Positions 45,040 to 57,565 of a stretch of 64,000 nucleotides of DNA are shown here, in pieces (position 1 is the first letter of the stretch; every line of letters begins with the position of its first letter). The DNA is from Callorhinus ursinus (Eukaryota; Chordata; Mammalia; Carnivora; Otariidae): contig NW_020312902.1 in assembly GCF_003265705.1 (NCBI RefSeq), positions 14,549,662-14,613,661 on the forward strand, given 5' to 3'. The notes beneath the pieces were generated by a model that ran no database searches, was not told the DNA's origin, and worked only from the letters and a program-made list of their open reading frames with translations. A program made the position numbers and the translations under genes.

Positions 45040-47150
45040 ATTTAAGAGATGTCAGATTGTCTGGCGTCTCAGGCTGGGAAAAACCAATGCCTTGTAGGCC
45101 AGCACTGAGTCACTAGAACAGTGGAGGAGCATGGAGCCTTAGGTCTGTCCTCCTTGTGCTTAGTTAGAGTCATGTTCAGTGTGGATCCTAGTCTAGAAGA
45201 AGGAACGCAAATGGGAAGCCACTGGTGCCTTTTAGGTGAGCCCACTACTCTGACTCAAAAGGAGACCTAGGGCCAGCCAACCCCTCTCCTCTACTTTCCC
45301 TCCAACAGCTGAACACCAGCTCTCCTCACCAGGGGCTTCTCAGACTTACTTAGCACTTCCAGAATGCCTCGAGGTCCACAGAGGAAGAGTGGCTGGGTGC
45401 CATTATGAATTCTTCTACAGTGAACCCACAGTCTGTCTTGATTCATCATCACAGGCCCTCCCAGATTCCTAGCTACCAGCCCCCCCCTTGAGGGGAGCTC
45501 AGTGCTGAGGGCCTATCACCCATGTACCTCCCACCCCCATGGGGAACAAGTGTTGCTCAGAGCAAGTGACCCCTTTTCTCCTCTCCTTCCCATCACTGAG
45601 CATCACTGCCAGATCACCTTCTCCCAGGATGCTTGCCCCAGCATCCACCAAGGTTTCCAGCGTCTCTCCTAGAGAAGCCCTGGGCCTAATGTCAAGATCA
45701 CTCACTGCCTGGACATCCCACACTCACTCCTCTCTCGATTTCCTTCTCCTGTGCCTTGCCCCCTTCCTTCACCCTTCCACGTGGTAGACACTGCCCTCTT
45801 CCTCTGCTGGCCTCTAGCTGGTTTGGGCTTCAGGTTACACATGTTACTTCTCCTCACTCCATCTTTTCTTTCTCCCCCTGATCGTTTGCTCAACAGATTC
45901 TCATACAGCGACGACAAGGCACCATGCTTGGCTCTCTGAAGAGTGCCAAGGAGGATAAGATAGCTCACAGCTAGTCCCTAGTCATGAGGTGCTTTCAGAG
46001 GAAATGAAGTCTGTTATGGACAAATACACACATGTCAGGACAGCTCAGGGCAAGGGCTGCTGGCCCAGAAGAGTTCCGAGGAGGCGGAGTATTCCAAGGT
46101 GTTTCAAGCTGTGCATCCTCCAGGGCCCAGCACAGGGACAGCCTCCTCCATGAAGCTCCCCTTGACTGCTCCGAGCCTCCGTTTTCTGGAGTCCTAATGC
46201 ACATTTTATTAGATACTGACTTAATAATATCCCTGTTTCTCAACTGGATTCCCCGCTCTGAGGGACGGGATAAGCATTTGTCAATTGGATTCAGTTTTCA
46301 GTTCCACAAACATTAATTGAATTCTCTCACTCTCTCTTCTGTCTCTTAATGTCTTATGAACTAGCACAGAAGAGGTGCTTAGTCGATGCATTATTTATTT
46401 TTGAAATGTCAAAATCCATACCAGGTAATTATGAAAAACAAAGAACTCAAAACTATGCCCCGAGGAGTTACTATTGCTCAGAGTTTGAAGTATATGGAGG
46501 AAGGAATCTTAAAAGACCATTTAGTTCAGGACCCACATTTGACAAATGAGAACCTTAAGGTGACTCTAATACCTGTGGCATTAAATTAAATGATTTGCTC
46601 AAGGTCAAATATTTAGATAGTGACGTCCCTTGGTGTTCTAGCATCCTTTATCAAGAAGGATGAATAGTGGGGTACTCTGTACCGAGCAGATGTGTGAATA
46701 ATCTTAGATTGGTACATGGGTTCTGACAGTGCAGGGAAGAAACTGTTAATACAATAAGGTCATAAAACTCTTTGTCCCCATTTCAGATGTTTCACATTGG
46801 TCCATGGTCACAAAGCTTTATTGTGTTTGTGAAACAATAGAATTAATTGTGAAAACACTACCTCTTTAAATATTTGAAACTAGAATGAAAAAGAATAGAT
46901 GAAATAGACCGGGAGGGGGTGTAAATTCAATTAGATAGTAATTGTGTTCCAAGTCCCTGGATGGACAAGTGGCCACAAGTCAGTTTTCCAGACCAGAGGG
47001 AGAAGTGGTGAGAAATCCAGAGCCTGGGGCCAATGATGAACAGGGGTGTAGGGTGGGGGCGCCAATCTAGTGGATTTTCCCACCATTGGGTGGTCCCTTC
47101 CCTCTTCCCCCACCAGGGGAGGGTGTCAGGGGAGTCCCAGGCTTAAGGCG
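45040..47150. other. Intergenic upstream of SH3PXD2A, nothing recognised
   Basis: No gene or nameable repeat. Some L2-like phrases occur (about 45600-45800) but are too weak to call. Confidence 0.5.
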
Positions 47151-47433
47151 GTGGTGTTATGCAGCGTCTTGTAACCTCACTGGTAAATGATGTCACAGGT
47201 TAGTTACACGGGCCCAGATGGATGGACGAGTCAGGCAGACAGTGGATCGATCACATTTCCGGGGAGAATTCACCCTTTGTGACCCGCAGGGGGGCAGGTG
47301 GTTTATCAAAAGAGGCTCTGGTTTGAAGGATTTAATGCCGGCCCTTTCCCCATTCCCGTCTCCTCCTCGGGGAGCCTGGGCAGTAACAGCGGGGTAATAA
47401 ACTACTTTTCATTACAAGGATCGGGGGATATGA

Positions 47434-48126
47434 GTGGGAGGGGGACGTAAAGGTGGGGACAAAAAGGCACAAATCCGCTCCAAGACGGAAAGCCAGGACG
47501 GGGGCGCGCTGGGTTCACTTCCCCCCGCCCCTCCTCCCTCCGAAGCCACCTCGAGTTTCTGTGCTGGGCGAAGTAGCCCTGCGCCCTGCCAGGCCGCGGG
47601 CTGCGCTCTGCGCTGGGTGGGGGCGCGCCGGCGCACCCTGGCCTCCCCGGCAGGGCTGCAGCCCCCTCCCCGCCGCCCCGAGCCCCTCCCCCGGGCCTGG
47701 AGCCCCTCCCCGCGCTCTTCCCCTCTCTCCCCTCCCCTCCCTTCCCTTCCCTGCCGGCCGGGCCCTGCCTCCGCCTCCTGCGCCCACAGCCTCCGCCAGC
47801 GCCGAGCCCCCCGGAGCCGGAGCGCGGTGAAGGGGCGCCGCCAGCCCTTCCCCAGCTCGCTGACAGCAGGCTCCGGGGCCCCCGCCCCGTCCCCTCGCCG
47901 GCGGGACACACCCCCGCCCCTCCTCCGCTCCGCCAGTTCCCGCCGGACCCACGGGGCGGCGGACGGCGGAGAGAGCGGGCGGGCGAGGCGGAGAGCGGCG
48001 GCGGCGGCGGCGGCAGCGGCGGCGCGGGAGGGAAGGGGCGCGCGGCAGGCCCACTGGGAGCCGCCCGGGGCGCACGGAGCCCGCGTACCCTCCCGGACCG
48101 TCCCCGCCCCGGGGCCGTACCTGTGA
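47434..48126 (+). other. 230-codon upstream ORF across the CpG island
   Basis: An uninterrupted frame from ATG 47434 to a stop at 48124-48126. It runs through the GC-rich island and includes a poly-Ala run from the CGG tract. It has no recognised domain and stop-poor frames are expected in such composition, so it is either a long uORF (if transcription starts upstream of 47434) or chance. Confidence 0.25.
47995..48024 (+). repeat. CGG trinucleotide tract in the SH3PXD2A 5' UTR
   Basis: About seven CGG units, one CAG interruption and two more CGG. It lies 250 bases before the start codon. Confidence 0.9.
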
Positions 48127-48270
48127 GCGCCGGGACCCCGGGCAGCGGCGCGCCGGGCCGGAGTGGCGGGTGGCCCCGGGACCCGGGAAGCGGGACAAGA
48201 AGCGGGAGCCCGACCGGGATGAGAAGGTGACGCCGCTGGAGGGCGCCACTCGCTTTGTGGGGGGGGGAAG

Positions 48271-48342
48271 ATGCTGGCCTACTGCGTGCAAGATGCCACG
48301 GTGGTGGACGTGGAGAAGCGGAGGAACCCCTCCAAGCACTAC
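48271..48342 (+). CDS. SH3PXD2A: SH3PXD2A (TKS5) first coding exon
   Basis: The exon encodes MLAYCVQDATVVDVEKRR then NPSKHY, which I recognise as the start of TKS5/FISH, a five-SH3 scaffold of podosomes and invadopodia and a Src substrate. These residues open the PX domain, which binds phosphoinositides such as PI(3,4)P2. The donor is GTGAGT at 48343, after a complete Tyr codon (phase 0). An in-frame TGA at 48220-48222 lies upstream and the start has A at -3, so this Met is the start of the long isoform. The next exon lies beyond the window, as this gene's first introns are very long. The rest of the protein (PX remainder, SH3 domains) is not in this window. Confidence 0.95.
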
Positions 48343-50084
48343 GTGAGTACTGACCCTACCGAACCCTGCGGGGGGTTGGCCAGAGACCCCCCCGGAGGAC
48401 ACCCCCCCCCGGAGGGCCCTTGCCCCACCCGCTAAGTCCCGGAGCTGAGTGCCCACAGGGCAGCCCTTGGCTGTGGAGTTCCTTCGCAGGGCTGTGATCT
48501 CCAGGGAAGCCTTCTCTGTCCTTTCTCCACTCCCCCCGCCCCCCGTTTTCTTTTTTTGGCATTGGAATTGGCAAGTGGCTGCCCTTGTCTGTTACAACGG
48601 TGAAGTCATCTGTCCGCCCGAGCTTTGATGGATGGTGGGGGGAGCTTTCGTCAAACCCTCGCTGAGAAGCTCCGTTGGGAAAGAGCATCTCCCTGGCCCT
48701 CCCTGGGGGCTTGAGTCGCTCAAGCTGACACGGACCGCGATGCTTTCAGAGGCTCGCCCAGGGGAAGGAAGCCTCGCGCTGTGCTCCCACGTTTGCCCTG
48801 GGCTCTGCCTCCCTAGGCCTGGGTCTGCGGGCCGAAGCCGCCGCGCCCCCTGCCCCACCTCCACCCTCAGCCCCGAGCTTTGGTTTCCTTGTTAAAGTCA
48901 TTGTGTCCGTCGGTGTGAGGAGAATTGTGGCTTTTCCTTTTATCCCTTCTCTGGACGTGACCCTTAACCGGGTTCATTTCCTCTTAAGTGATGCTCCGTC
49001 TCCAGACACGAGGAGGCAAATGTTTGCTGTGGTCTCCAAGGAACGGCCGGCTGCCCCTCCCCCTTCCTTCCCCACAATTAATGAGAAGGGGCTAAGGTTG
49101 ATTGAGCTGAGCTCCGGGGTCTGTGTGCCTCGTCCCCCTTTCATCTCAGCCGGTCCTGTCTTCCCATCCTTCGCACCTTAGGAAGTAAACATGGTGTCCT
49201 TAATGGCTGAGGACGCCTGTCTGAACCGCTTTGCTCCTGTACTTGAGATAGAAGAGCCAGCCGGGCACCCAAAGCAGAAGGACTGCATCTTATTTGCAAA
49301 TTAGGCACTTAAAGGAGTATTTAGAATGCTCAAAGCATTAATTTAAACAAAACAGCTTGTAGGTTGCTGCCCTAGGCTGCACATTGATCTCTGAGAAATG
49401 CCTTTCATTTCCCTGTTTGAAGAGGACTGGGGTTTGTGCCAATGTCAGCCTCAGGCTACTCTTTCTGTCTTTATCACCAGTAGCTCTGAACTTTGGGTTT
49501 GTTTTTTGTTTTGTTTGCTTTGTTTTTTTGGAGTGGAGTAAATGGGCCTGGGCTCAGATTGGAGAGGAGGTAAGCTAAGGAGTCTGGTTCCTGGACCAGA
49601 CAGAGAGGTGGGTGCCCATGGGAGAGTTGTTCCTTTTGTGTTATCTGGCTCAGCAAGCAAGCATCTTCAATTCAAGAAAGCTGCCATTTCAAGAAAGCTC
49701 CTTTTGGAGGACTTGGGGCATTGTATGGTCACCCTACTCCAGGTACAGATGTGCCTTTGCACATCCCCGCACTTAGTATCAAGTCGGCCTTCCTAACCGT
49801 TTTTCTCAAATGTCACAAGCTAAGTTTTCGGGGTTCTGTTTTCTAGTTCTCAGTTAAGCCTGGCCCTACGTTCAACAGATGGCACTCTCTGCTCTGGGAC
49901 CCAGGCAGCTGCTTTCTCCCTGCTCTTGATTTTAGGTGAAACTTCACATCTTAGCTCTGACCAGTGATGCCTGAGATTACAAGGTAGGGTACGCTGGCAA
50001 CAAGCCAGAAATGTTGCTAAAGCAACTGGGAACCCACCACAGACAGTACTGAAAGGTGGTTAGCTGTGGGGCTCTGAGGCAGAG

Positions 50085-50310
50085 GGTCTTGTTCAAAGCC
50101 TGGATCAGCCACTAACTAGCTTTGTGACTTTGGGCGGGTTATTTAACCTCTGAGGGATTCAGGGTTCCTCATTTTTAAAGTGAGGATGATAATAGTACCT
50201 ATGTCATAGGGTTGTCTGGAGAATTAAATGAGATCATCCATGAAAAGCACTTAGCACAGTTCCTGGCATATAACAAGCACTTACTAAATGGTAGTTTATT
50301 GTTGGTGAGA
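50085..50310 (+). mobile_element. MIR SINE, nearly full length
   Basis: GCTTTGTGACTTTGGGCGGG, GATAATAGTACCTATGTCAT and CAGTTCCTGGCATATAACAA in order. Confidence 0.85.
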
Positions 50311-51843
50311 TTCTGACTAAGAAAGCACTTTTGAAAAGCAGCTATTAATGGTCTGGCAAAAAAGAAAGAAAGATTTTGGGTTTTAAGATTGATAATAACT
50401 TGTTCTATGTGAGAAACACAAAAGAAGTCCTGTCTAATTCCCTTGAAATGATCATTTCCTCCCTTTTTGTGGACAGTGTTTCCCAGGACATCTCTGCTTC
50501 CCATGTAAGAATCGACATTATGTTTGGGGCAGGGAGTGATGTCACTGAACAGCTGGGGCCAGACAGAGCTCTAAACTAAAGTTGTGGAAAACAATTAAAG
50601 GAGAAAGTGTTACATGTTGTGGAATTGTGGAGCTGGCAGGACTCCTCAGGCTCAACCCCTCATTTTACAGATGGGGAAACTGAAAACCAGCAGGGGTAAA
50701 GTCACTTGCAACACAGCTCTTAATAGCACCTGGGTTTGCCTGGCATTTTGCCCATGGTGTGGGTTTTGTTCATCCAAGTACCCTAAGTCTGGTTGGAGTT
50801 GACTAGGTGATCTGGTGGATATCTGGTGATCATCAGAGGTTCCTACATATTTGGGGCATCAATGGGACATAATATAAGGAGAGGGGGCCCCATAATAGAA
50901 AGTGTCAGCAGGGCTCAGAGGGGCAGGAGGAGCAGGTTGGGGGAGCTTGTGCCTCTGAAGCTTAGGATCTCCGCCTCTCTTGGCCCTTGCACAATGGACA
51001 CCACACACCAGAAGGTCAAGTGTTCTGGGTAAGGTACTCTGGTGCACCCAAGTCACAGATGTTCTGGAAGCCCTCTGTGCTGGAGAAGCATGCCCCCTTC
51101 CCTCCTCTCCTCCACTGACGGTGAATTCTTAGTCTGTGGTTTGGCAAATTGCAGAGCAGAGAGGTTTTATGGGATGTGCACGTTAGCTAGAGCTGGCTGA
51201 TGGGAGGCCTGGGGCCCAAGCAGGAGGGGCTCTGCTGGCTCCAGAACACTGGGAACACACTGAGAAGTTTTTCTCAGGACATCCAGCAAAGGATGTGCTT
51301 GTCTCCAGGACGAGGGGAGCTGCCTGAACACCAAGGGTCTGTTTATGAAAGACGGGCAAGTGACTTCTATCATTTGGATGGTGCTGTCAGCCCTTGCTTC
51401 CTTCCTCTCTGCCAAGCCCCTGCTTGGATGGGGTTTGGGGAAAGTGGGCACCTGCTGCTTAGGCCAGGCTTCCTGGCCTGGAGTTGGGTTCCTCGCTTAG
51501 CTTTTACGAGCTGTGCCTGGCTGGGAAGACCTTAGGTAAAATGGCTTTGGCCTCAGGCTACTTGTCTCTCAAATGGTCCTGATATGCTGGATGCAACCTG
51601 CAGATAACTTCCGTTTCAAAGTCTTCCATAAGGCTACTAGTGCAGGTTTACCATAATTCTTTGCACTCACATGCGTGTCACTCACATGTGTGTGTAGGCA
51701 TATGTCGAGTCCTTTGGTGGTGGAGAGAAGTTTGTTTCTCTAGAACAAACAGATGGTTTGTTTTGATTTGGGAGGCATTGTGCTTTTAGAGTGGTTTCCT
51801 TTCCTGATTATTTCAGACAAGTATCAGTCATGAATGTTCTGAT

Positions 51844-51890
51844 CCTCTACAGGACTCTTTTTTTTTTTTTTCCCCTCTACAGGACTCTTT
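51844..51890. repeat. 17-bp direct repeat around a T-run and CC (possible tail-only insertion)
   Basis: CCTCTACAGGACTCTTT at 51844-51860 and again at 51874-51890, separated only by eleven Ts and CC. Confidence 0.8.
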
Positions 51891-52589
51891 AGGGAATGTA
51901 AATAATAGCCAGTGTTAGTAGTTACTACAGTTGGTGGTGCCACACGCTTAACATGTGTGAATTTGTGTGATTCTGACAGTTCATTGAATGTACCCTAATG
52001 TACTCTAACCCAGGGTAGGTTCTTTGAGTCCTTTAGACAGAAGGGTGAACTTGGAGAGGTTGGAGATTGCCCGGAGTCTCCCAGTTAGGACAAGACAGAT
52101 CTTCGTAAACTCAGGTTAGCTTGCCTCCCAAGGAGGATATGAATCTAAAATGGGGCCCTTTCGTCAACTTGAGTCAGGGTGGGGAGACCAGGCTCAGGCT
52201 TGCTTGTCCTCGCGAGAGCAGTGTGGGGTGTCATGGAGGACCGCCTCACGGTATGGGCCGTTCACCTCATACTACGGAGGTGAGTTTGTGGAGGCAGTGG
52301 AGGGCGAGCACGGTGAGGCAGGGAGAACGGAGCAGATCCAGGATGATAGCTGGTCCCCGCTATTGCGGGAGGTGATAATTTAAGGATCAACACTGTGGAA
52401 ATAGTACATTCTCCTGTGTGTTTAGATCATCGCAGAATTCGGTCTTGGTCCTGGGAGTACATTTTTAGGAATTGGCTCCAGACCCATTCATTTCTCTGCC
52501 CTTCAGTTTTTCTCTAAGCCCTTAGAGTGTGGATCCAGCATTACGGGAGGAAGGCCATGCAGCTGCAGAAGGGGCCTTGTCGGGGCCGG

Positions 52590-52800
52590 TTCCATTCCCG
52601 AACTAGTGTTGTGGGGCAGATCAGGGTTCGAATCCAGCCTCTGGCTCTTCCTGGCTGTGCCACCCTGGGGCTGGCCACTTTGGGCCTCAGTTTCCTCACT
52701 CGTAACCTCACAGGACTTTTGGAAAACTGAGATAATTTCGGGTAGAGCGTTCTCCTTAGTACCTGGCCCCTATCAAGCACGTTCAATGTACACTTGTTTC
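52590..52800 (+). mobile_element. MIR SINE
   Basis: GGGTTCGAATCCAGCCTCTG and TTGGGCCTCAGTTTCCTCAC, with the 3' part diverged. Confidence 0.8.
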
Positions 52801-53173
52801 CATCTGCTGTTCCTTCCATCTGGCGATCACCAGAACGCTAGAGTTCGCTTAGGATCTGGTAGGTGAGGCTGAGAGAAAAGGAAAGGCTGAGGCGAAAAGG
52901 AAGGACCAGCTGCTCATAGTGGGATGGGAAATTGGGCGACATGCCCCGTGGAAAACACCCAACACACAAGAGAAACAGATAAACAAGGAACAGCTGTTCA
53001 GACCTGGAGGGCTTCCTGGAGCTGATCTAGTGGGGCCTGCCTGGTAAGCTGGGCCAGAGAAGGGAAGGGACTTGAGTTGAGGGAGAGGAGTAAAGAGGTG
53101 GTTCAGGAAGGGCAAGATCACAATAGGACGCTAGCCCCAAGGTCAGCGCTGCACATGGGTTAGCGCTCCTGCC

Positions 53174-53233
53174 TGCTCTCTTTCTCTCTTTGTCTCTCTC
53201 TGTCTCTCCCTCTGACACACACACACACGCACA
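53174..53233. repeat. (CT)n and (CA)n tract
   Basis: CT-rich units followed by eight CA units. Confidence 0.85.
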
Positions 53234-54234
53234 AGAACAGTTTCTTCTCCTTCCAAGGAGGCAAGTGATCCAGGGGTGATTCAAGCTTCCTGCTCATGGA
53301 AAACCAACCACATCCTACTGGCCGTTGGAACAGGGAGCACAACCAGCCATGTATCACGACCCTTTTGGGAGCTGAGTGAGGGTTTAGGGGGGACAAATCA
53401 GGATTGCAGTCACCATGTGTGGTGGCTGGCAGAGGGGAGGTGAAGGGAAGGGAAAAATAAGCCTATTTGATGTCATAGGAGACTGAGTCCAGCTCCAGAA
53501 ATATAAGTGCCAGCCACTGCATTTTCCAAAGAGATATTCCGGGGCCCGCATGAGTTAATGGCCAGCAGAGGCCACGAATTAGAGGAGTGTTGGGACTTTG
53601 GGATCGCACAGCAGTCCCCTGGAAATTGCCTTCTAATTTCCTCAGCCTGAGTCACTGACCAGACCAGTTCTTGGCCAGAAAAAAGTCAAAGAGGCAACTC
53701 TGTTCCCTTTTGCCTCCTAATTAAACAAAATCAAACGAATAATAGAGCTATATGTACAGGAGTCACACTTACTCCTCTTGAGTTCTGAGAATCCAGGAAA
53801 GGGATAGTGGTTTAGGACAGGGATCCAGGAAGGACAAGGGGTGTGTGTGGGAAATGAGGTGGAGCTCTGGCTTTGGAAATAGGTTCTGAGCCAGGGCCAG
53901 GGCCAGAGGTGTTCTCTGCCATGGCAATTGCCAAAAATAATGGAAGCATCCAGTAGGTGATGAGCATTTCAAGAGGTGATTCCCAGAGCTGCATGTGACT
54001 TATCGCCGGGGCCAGGCTATTGCTGCCTGTAGCGGAGTCAGTCACAGGAAAGCAGGTGAATGGAGAGGTCAAGGGCCCGGGCATGTGCATGGGAGGGCCG
54101 GAGGGCAGACCGAAGGAAGGCCCCTTTCGCGGCCCCGAGTAACTGCTAGGTGAGGCACCACTTTGGCAAGGGCTGAGCAGAGTCCGGTGAGGGTGTCAAG
54201 ATGCACAGTGAGGAGAGAAGGGGAAGAATCAATA

Positions 54235-54440
54235 TGTGAGGACCTACTATGTGCCTGGCAGTGTGGAAGGTGTCTTTCAGACGGCCTTTTATTTGAGCTA
54301 CATAGCAACCGTGTGAGGTAGGGAGGTGTTTTCATCCCCACTTTGCAGATGTAGAAATTGAGGCTCAGAGTGTTCTTGTGACTCTCAGAGTAATTGGCAA
54401 GGCTGGGATTCTTACCCTCGTCTCTGACACGGAAGTCTGT
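54235..54440 (-). mobile_element. MIR SINE, antisense
   Basis: CTACTATGTGCCTGGCAGTG and CAGATGTAGAAATTGAGGCT are antisense MIR landmarks. Confidence 0.8.
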
Positions 54441-54664
54441 GAGCTTGTGGCTCTCTTTCCCGTCAGAGCTGGGTCCATCAGAGAGGGGGATGAAAATAAC
54501 CAAGTGAGGGTAGTTCCTCCCGAGAAGGTGACATGCGTGTCTGGAAGGCCGTGTTGCGGGAGAGCACATGGGCTCTGCTGTCCCTGCGCTGGAAGCCTGT
54601 CTCCACCCCTGGCTACCATGGGGCCCAGCGCAAGCGGCCCCTTTCTCCGCAGCTCAAAAAAAGG

Positions 54665-54790
54665 GGGAAACCAGGACCTGGCTCATAGGGTTGCGGTGAT
54701 GATTAAATGAGTTAATAAAGGTGAAGAGCTTAGAACAGTACCCGGTGTATGTGAAGCACAGCATAGGTATTTGCTTTAATAATAATGAAG
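54665..54790 (+). mobile_element. MIR 3' fragment
   Basis: GATTAAATGAGTTAATAAAG and CTTAGAACAGTACCCGG fit the MIR 3' end. Confidence 0.7.
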
Positions 54791-55589
54791 TCCTAAAGCT
54801 TTTCAGGAGAGGGAGTGCTCTCTGTGAACTGGGGTTTTCAGGGAAGACCGGCTGGGGAAGGCAGGCTCACGAGGGGCTTTGAGGAGTAATTAGGATTTAG
54901 GTGGGAAAAGAGGGGAAGGAAGGGCATTCCAAGAAAGGAAAAAGCCAAGGTGCTGGAGGTGGACCAGGCAAGGAAAATGTGGGCCAAAGCCATGTGGGGA
55001 GAAGGATGAGGAGGAAGGTCAGGGCCAGCTTCTAAGAGCCTCAGATACCGGTGGAGGTAATTCAGTTTATTGTGTAGACTACTACACAGTAATCTTTGGG
55101 AGAAGCCTCTTCTCCCAAGGATTGTTGTGGGGAGGGGAAGCCGACTGTCCCTGTGGGGTCCTTCTGGTGGGCCCCAGAGCTGGGGTTGTTCTTGCAGCCC
55201 CGTGGCTGGAACAGAGGTAAGAACTGGAGCCCTTTCTCTAGCTCTGCACTGGGGACTCTCTAGTGGGCAGGCCGGAGCCCAGACCTCTCTGTTTATAGCT
55301 CTTACGCGGAGGGGTCAGGCAGCCTCGTAAAAGTTGATTGCCCCCCAGATGTCTTGCGGGGGAAGGGTGGAGGAGGAGGAGGAGACGAGGGAGCAGCATG
55401 GAGCGCAGTGTGGAGAGCTGCAGGCGGCTTGGGGCGTCACCCGTGGAGGGCCCTGGCCAGTGGGCCGGTGCCGCGGTGGTATGCCGTGTGGGGTGATTGC
55501 CGTCTGCGTTCCCCAGCATTGCCGCAGACGCACCCCAGGGGCACGAGAGGGGAAACCCCTAACCTTTTTGTTCTTAAATAACTTTTAGC

Positions 55590-55715
55590 TTTTTCTTTTC
55601 TTTTCATTTATTTATTCTTTTTCTCAGTTACACTTTACCCCCAACATGGGGCTCGAACCCACAACCCCAAGATCAAGTGTCTCCCACTCCACCGATTGAG
55701 CCGGCCGGCTGCCCC
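55590..55715 (-). mobile_element. Old Can-SINE head, antisense
   Basis: CCAACATGGGGCTCGAACCC, AACCCCAAGATCAAG and GAGCCGGCCGGCTGCCCC: the same old type as at 2812 and 3150. Confidence 0.75.
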
Positions 55716-55841
55716 AGGAAACCCCCATCCTTGTAGGGCCTGGGGGCTAGTCCTAAACAGCTTGCTGGGAGCCTAGGTTGTCACCCCAAACATTCACACT
55801 AATGTTGCCTTTGACTTCAACATCTCTCTGGTTTTATTTTT

Positions 55842-56045
55842 ATGTTTATTTATTTATTTTTTAAGATTTTATTTATTTTTTGACAGAGAGACAGCGAGAG
55901 AGGGAACACAAGCAGGGGGAGTGGGAGAGGGAGAAGCAGGCTTCCCGCGGAGCAGGGAGCCCCATGCGGGGCTCGATCCCAGGACCCTGGGACCACGACC
56001 TGAGCCGAAAGCAGACGCCTAACGACTGAGCCACCCAGGCGCCCC
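55842..56045 (-). mobile_element. Can-SINE in SH3PXD2A intron 1
   Basis: Minus-strand, flanked by GGTTTTATTTTTA (about 55830) and GGTTTTAGTTTTA (56046). Confidence 0.9.
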
Positions 56046-56154
56046 GGTTTTAGTTTTAAATATGATGCTTCAAACCACCTCTTGATTTAAATCCCCGCCA
56101 CACTGCCAGATATTCCAGTAAGCCTGACTCTTTAGGGGGAATGTAATAATAAAT

Positions 56155-56345
56155 ACAACAGCTAACATTTCTGAATGTTTTCTACGTGCTGAGAGTTTTA
56201 CATGGAAACTCTCAAAACCGCCCCCCAAATGCTGGCACTCACGTCGTACTGGTGAGGACGCTGAGGCCCAGAGAGCTTACATAAATTGCCAAACACCATG
56301 CAGCTAATAAGCTGCACATGGAGAGGGGCCCACTGGCTCCAAAAG
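56155..56345 (-). mobile_element. MIR SINE, antisense
   Basis: GAGGACGCTGAGGCCCAGAG and GCAGCTAATAAGCTGCACAT, with a diverged 5' half. Confidence 0.65.
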
Positions 56346-57394
56346 CTGCCCTGTCCCCACAGCTCCTCATGGCCCCTTAATCCCATGTTATACCTGGGGT
56401 GACCCGGCCCCAAGGAGATCCCACCTGAGGCCTGGCTGGTTGACCTCTGCAGATGTGAAAACTTCCACCTGTCCCCTCCCCCTTCTAGATCTCCAGTTGT
56501 CCATCTAGGAAATGGGGTGATTGCTTCCTTTCTGGCTCGCCTTGCAGAGGGGAGGGTGGGTGTGACAGCTGCGTGGGGAAGGGCTGGGCCCAGGGGGAAA
56601 AAAAAAGCTGTGGGGACGGTCCCAAGTTATCCTCAATCGGGCTTCTTACTCGAGTGGGGCTAGGGATGCTTTGCAAAGGGGAGCTGTTCCTGACCTCTGG
56701 GGAATTTTCATACAAGGTTTCCCACCCATGCTACCTCCCCTGAGAAGCCTCGTAGCCAGGGTGGACTAGGTTCACTGTAGGCCCTCATTGAAGACATCTT
56801 CTAGAAAACCGCCTCTGGGAACTATACTTTGCTTCTTTCCACGCCTGTCCTTTTTGTGAATGCGAAGAGACAGGACTATTTCCAGTCACATCTCCCCCTG
56901 CTTTTACCTGAGGAGAGGAAGTGACCTCAGGCGCTGAGTTTGCAAACGGGAAACAGCTGGGTGTTATGCCCCTCCACTTGGCTCTTTCTCTGGCCCTTTG
57001 CTGTCATTTCCCTTTGGCTGGTGAGGAAGCCACCCTCCCCAAGCCTGGGTGGAGGGACGTGGTGGGGTGGGGACAGAGTCCCTTCCTCTGTGTGTCAGTG
57101 CAGCATAAATTATGAGTGGGGCATGTGGGGCCCTCCAGTCTCTCTGGGATCCCTGGAGCCTGGCGGAAATCGATCACTCTTAACTCTGGGGAGAGAGGGG
57201 TGGGGTACGGTGAACTTGCAGGGTGTACCGGGTGGGGCACGGGGTTGAGTGGGTGTGGGCTGGTCTGTACTTTGGCCTATCCCGGGTGGTCCCTGGTAGG
57301 GAGCCCTCACTGTTCCTTTTTTGCGGGGAATATTCTCACTTGGTAATAAAGGAGACCGTGGCTTCTCATTCGTGGACATCATCATCCTACAGCT

Positions 57395-57565
57395 AGCACC
57401 CACTGAATTCCTGTTTTATGCCAGGCACTGCTAGGCATTTTACTTATAATCTCTGGTCCCCACACCAGCCCTGAAGGCATGCATTTTTAACCCCATATCA
57501 CTCATATGGAAATTGAGGTGCAGAAAGTTTAGGTTGCATTGTTCGTCGTGCACAAAGCCAGGCGT
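57395..57565 (-). mobile_element. MIR SINE, antisense
   Basis: TGCCAGGCACTGCTAGGCAT and ATGGAAATTGAGGTGCAGAA. Confidence 0.65.

Larger units (their letters stand above)
47405..48470 (+). promoter_or_regulatory. SH3PXD2A: CpG-island promoter of SH3PXD2A
   Basis: From about 47.4 kb the composition changes to very high GC with many CpG, in contrast to all neighbouring DNA. Sp1-type CCGCCCC/CCCCGCCC boxes occur (47521-47560 and 47885-47920), no TATA box was found, and the island ends inside intron 1. It includes the 5' UTR of SH3PXD2A. This is the promoter of the PX-containing long (alpha) form; shorter TKS5 forms are known to start from internal promoters. The TSS is not fixed by the sequence. 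Confidence 0.85.

Noticed and set aside
47515..48456. 313-codon minus-strand ORF across the CpG island
   Set aside because: Very high GC leaves few stop codons in several frames at once (the + strand and two other minus frames are open too). It has no domain, and it overlaps the SH3PXD2A promoter.
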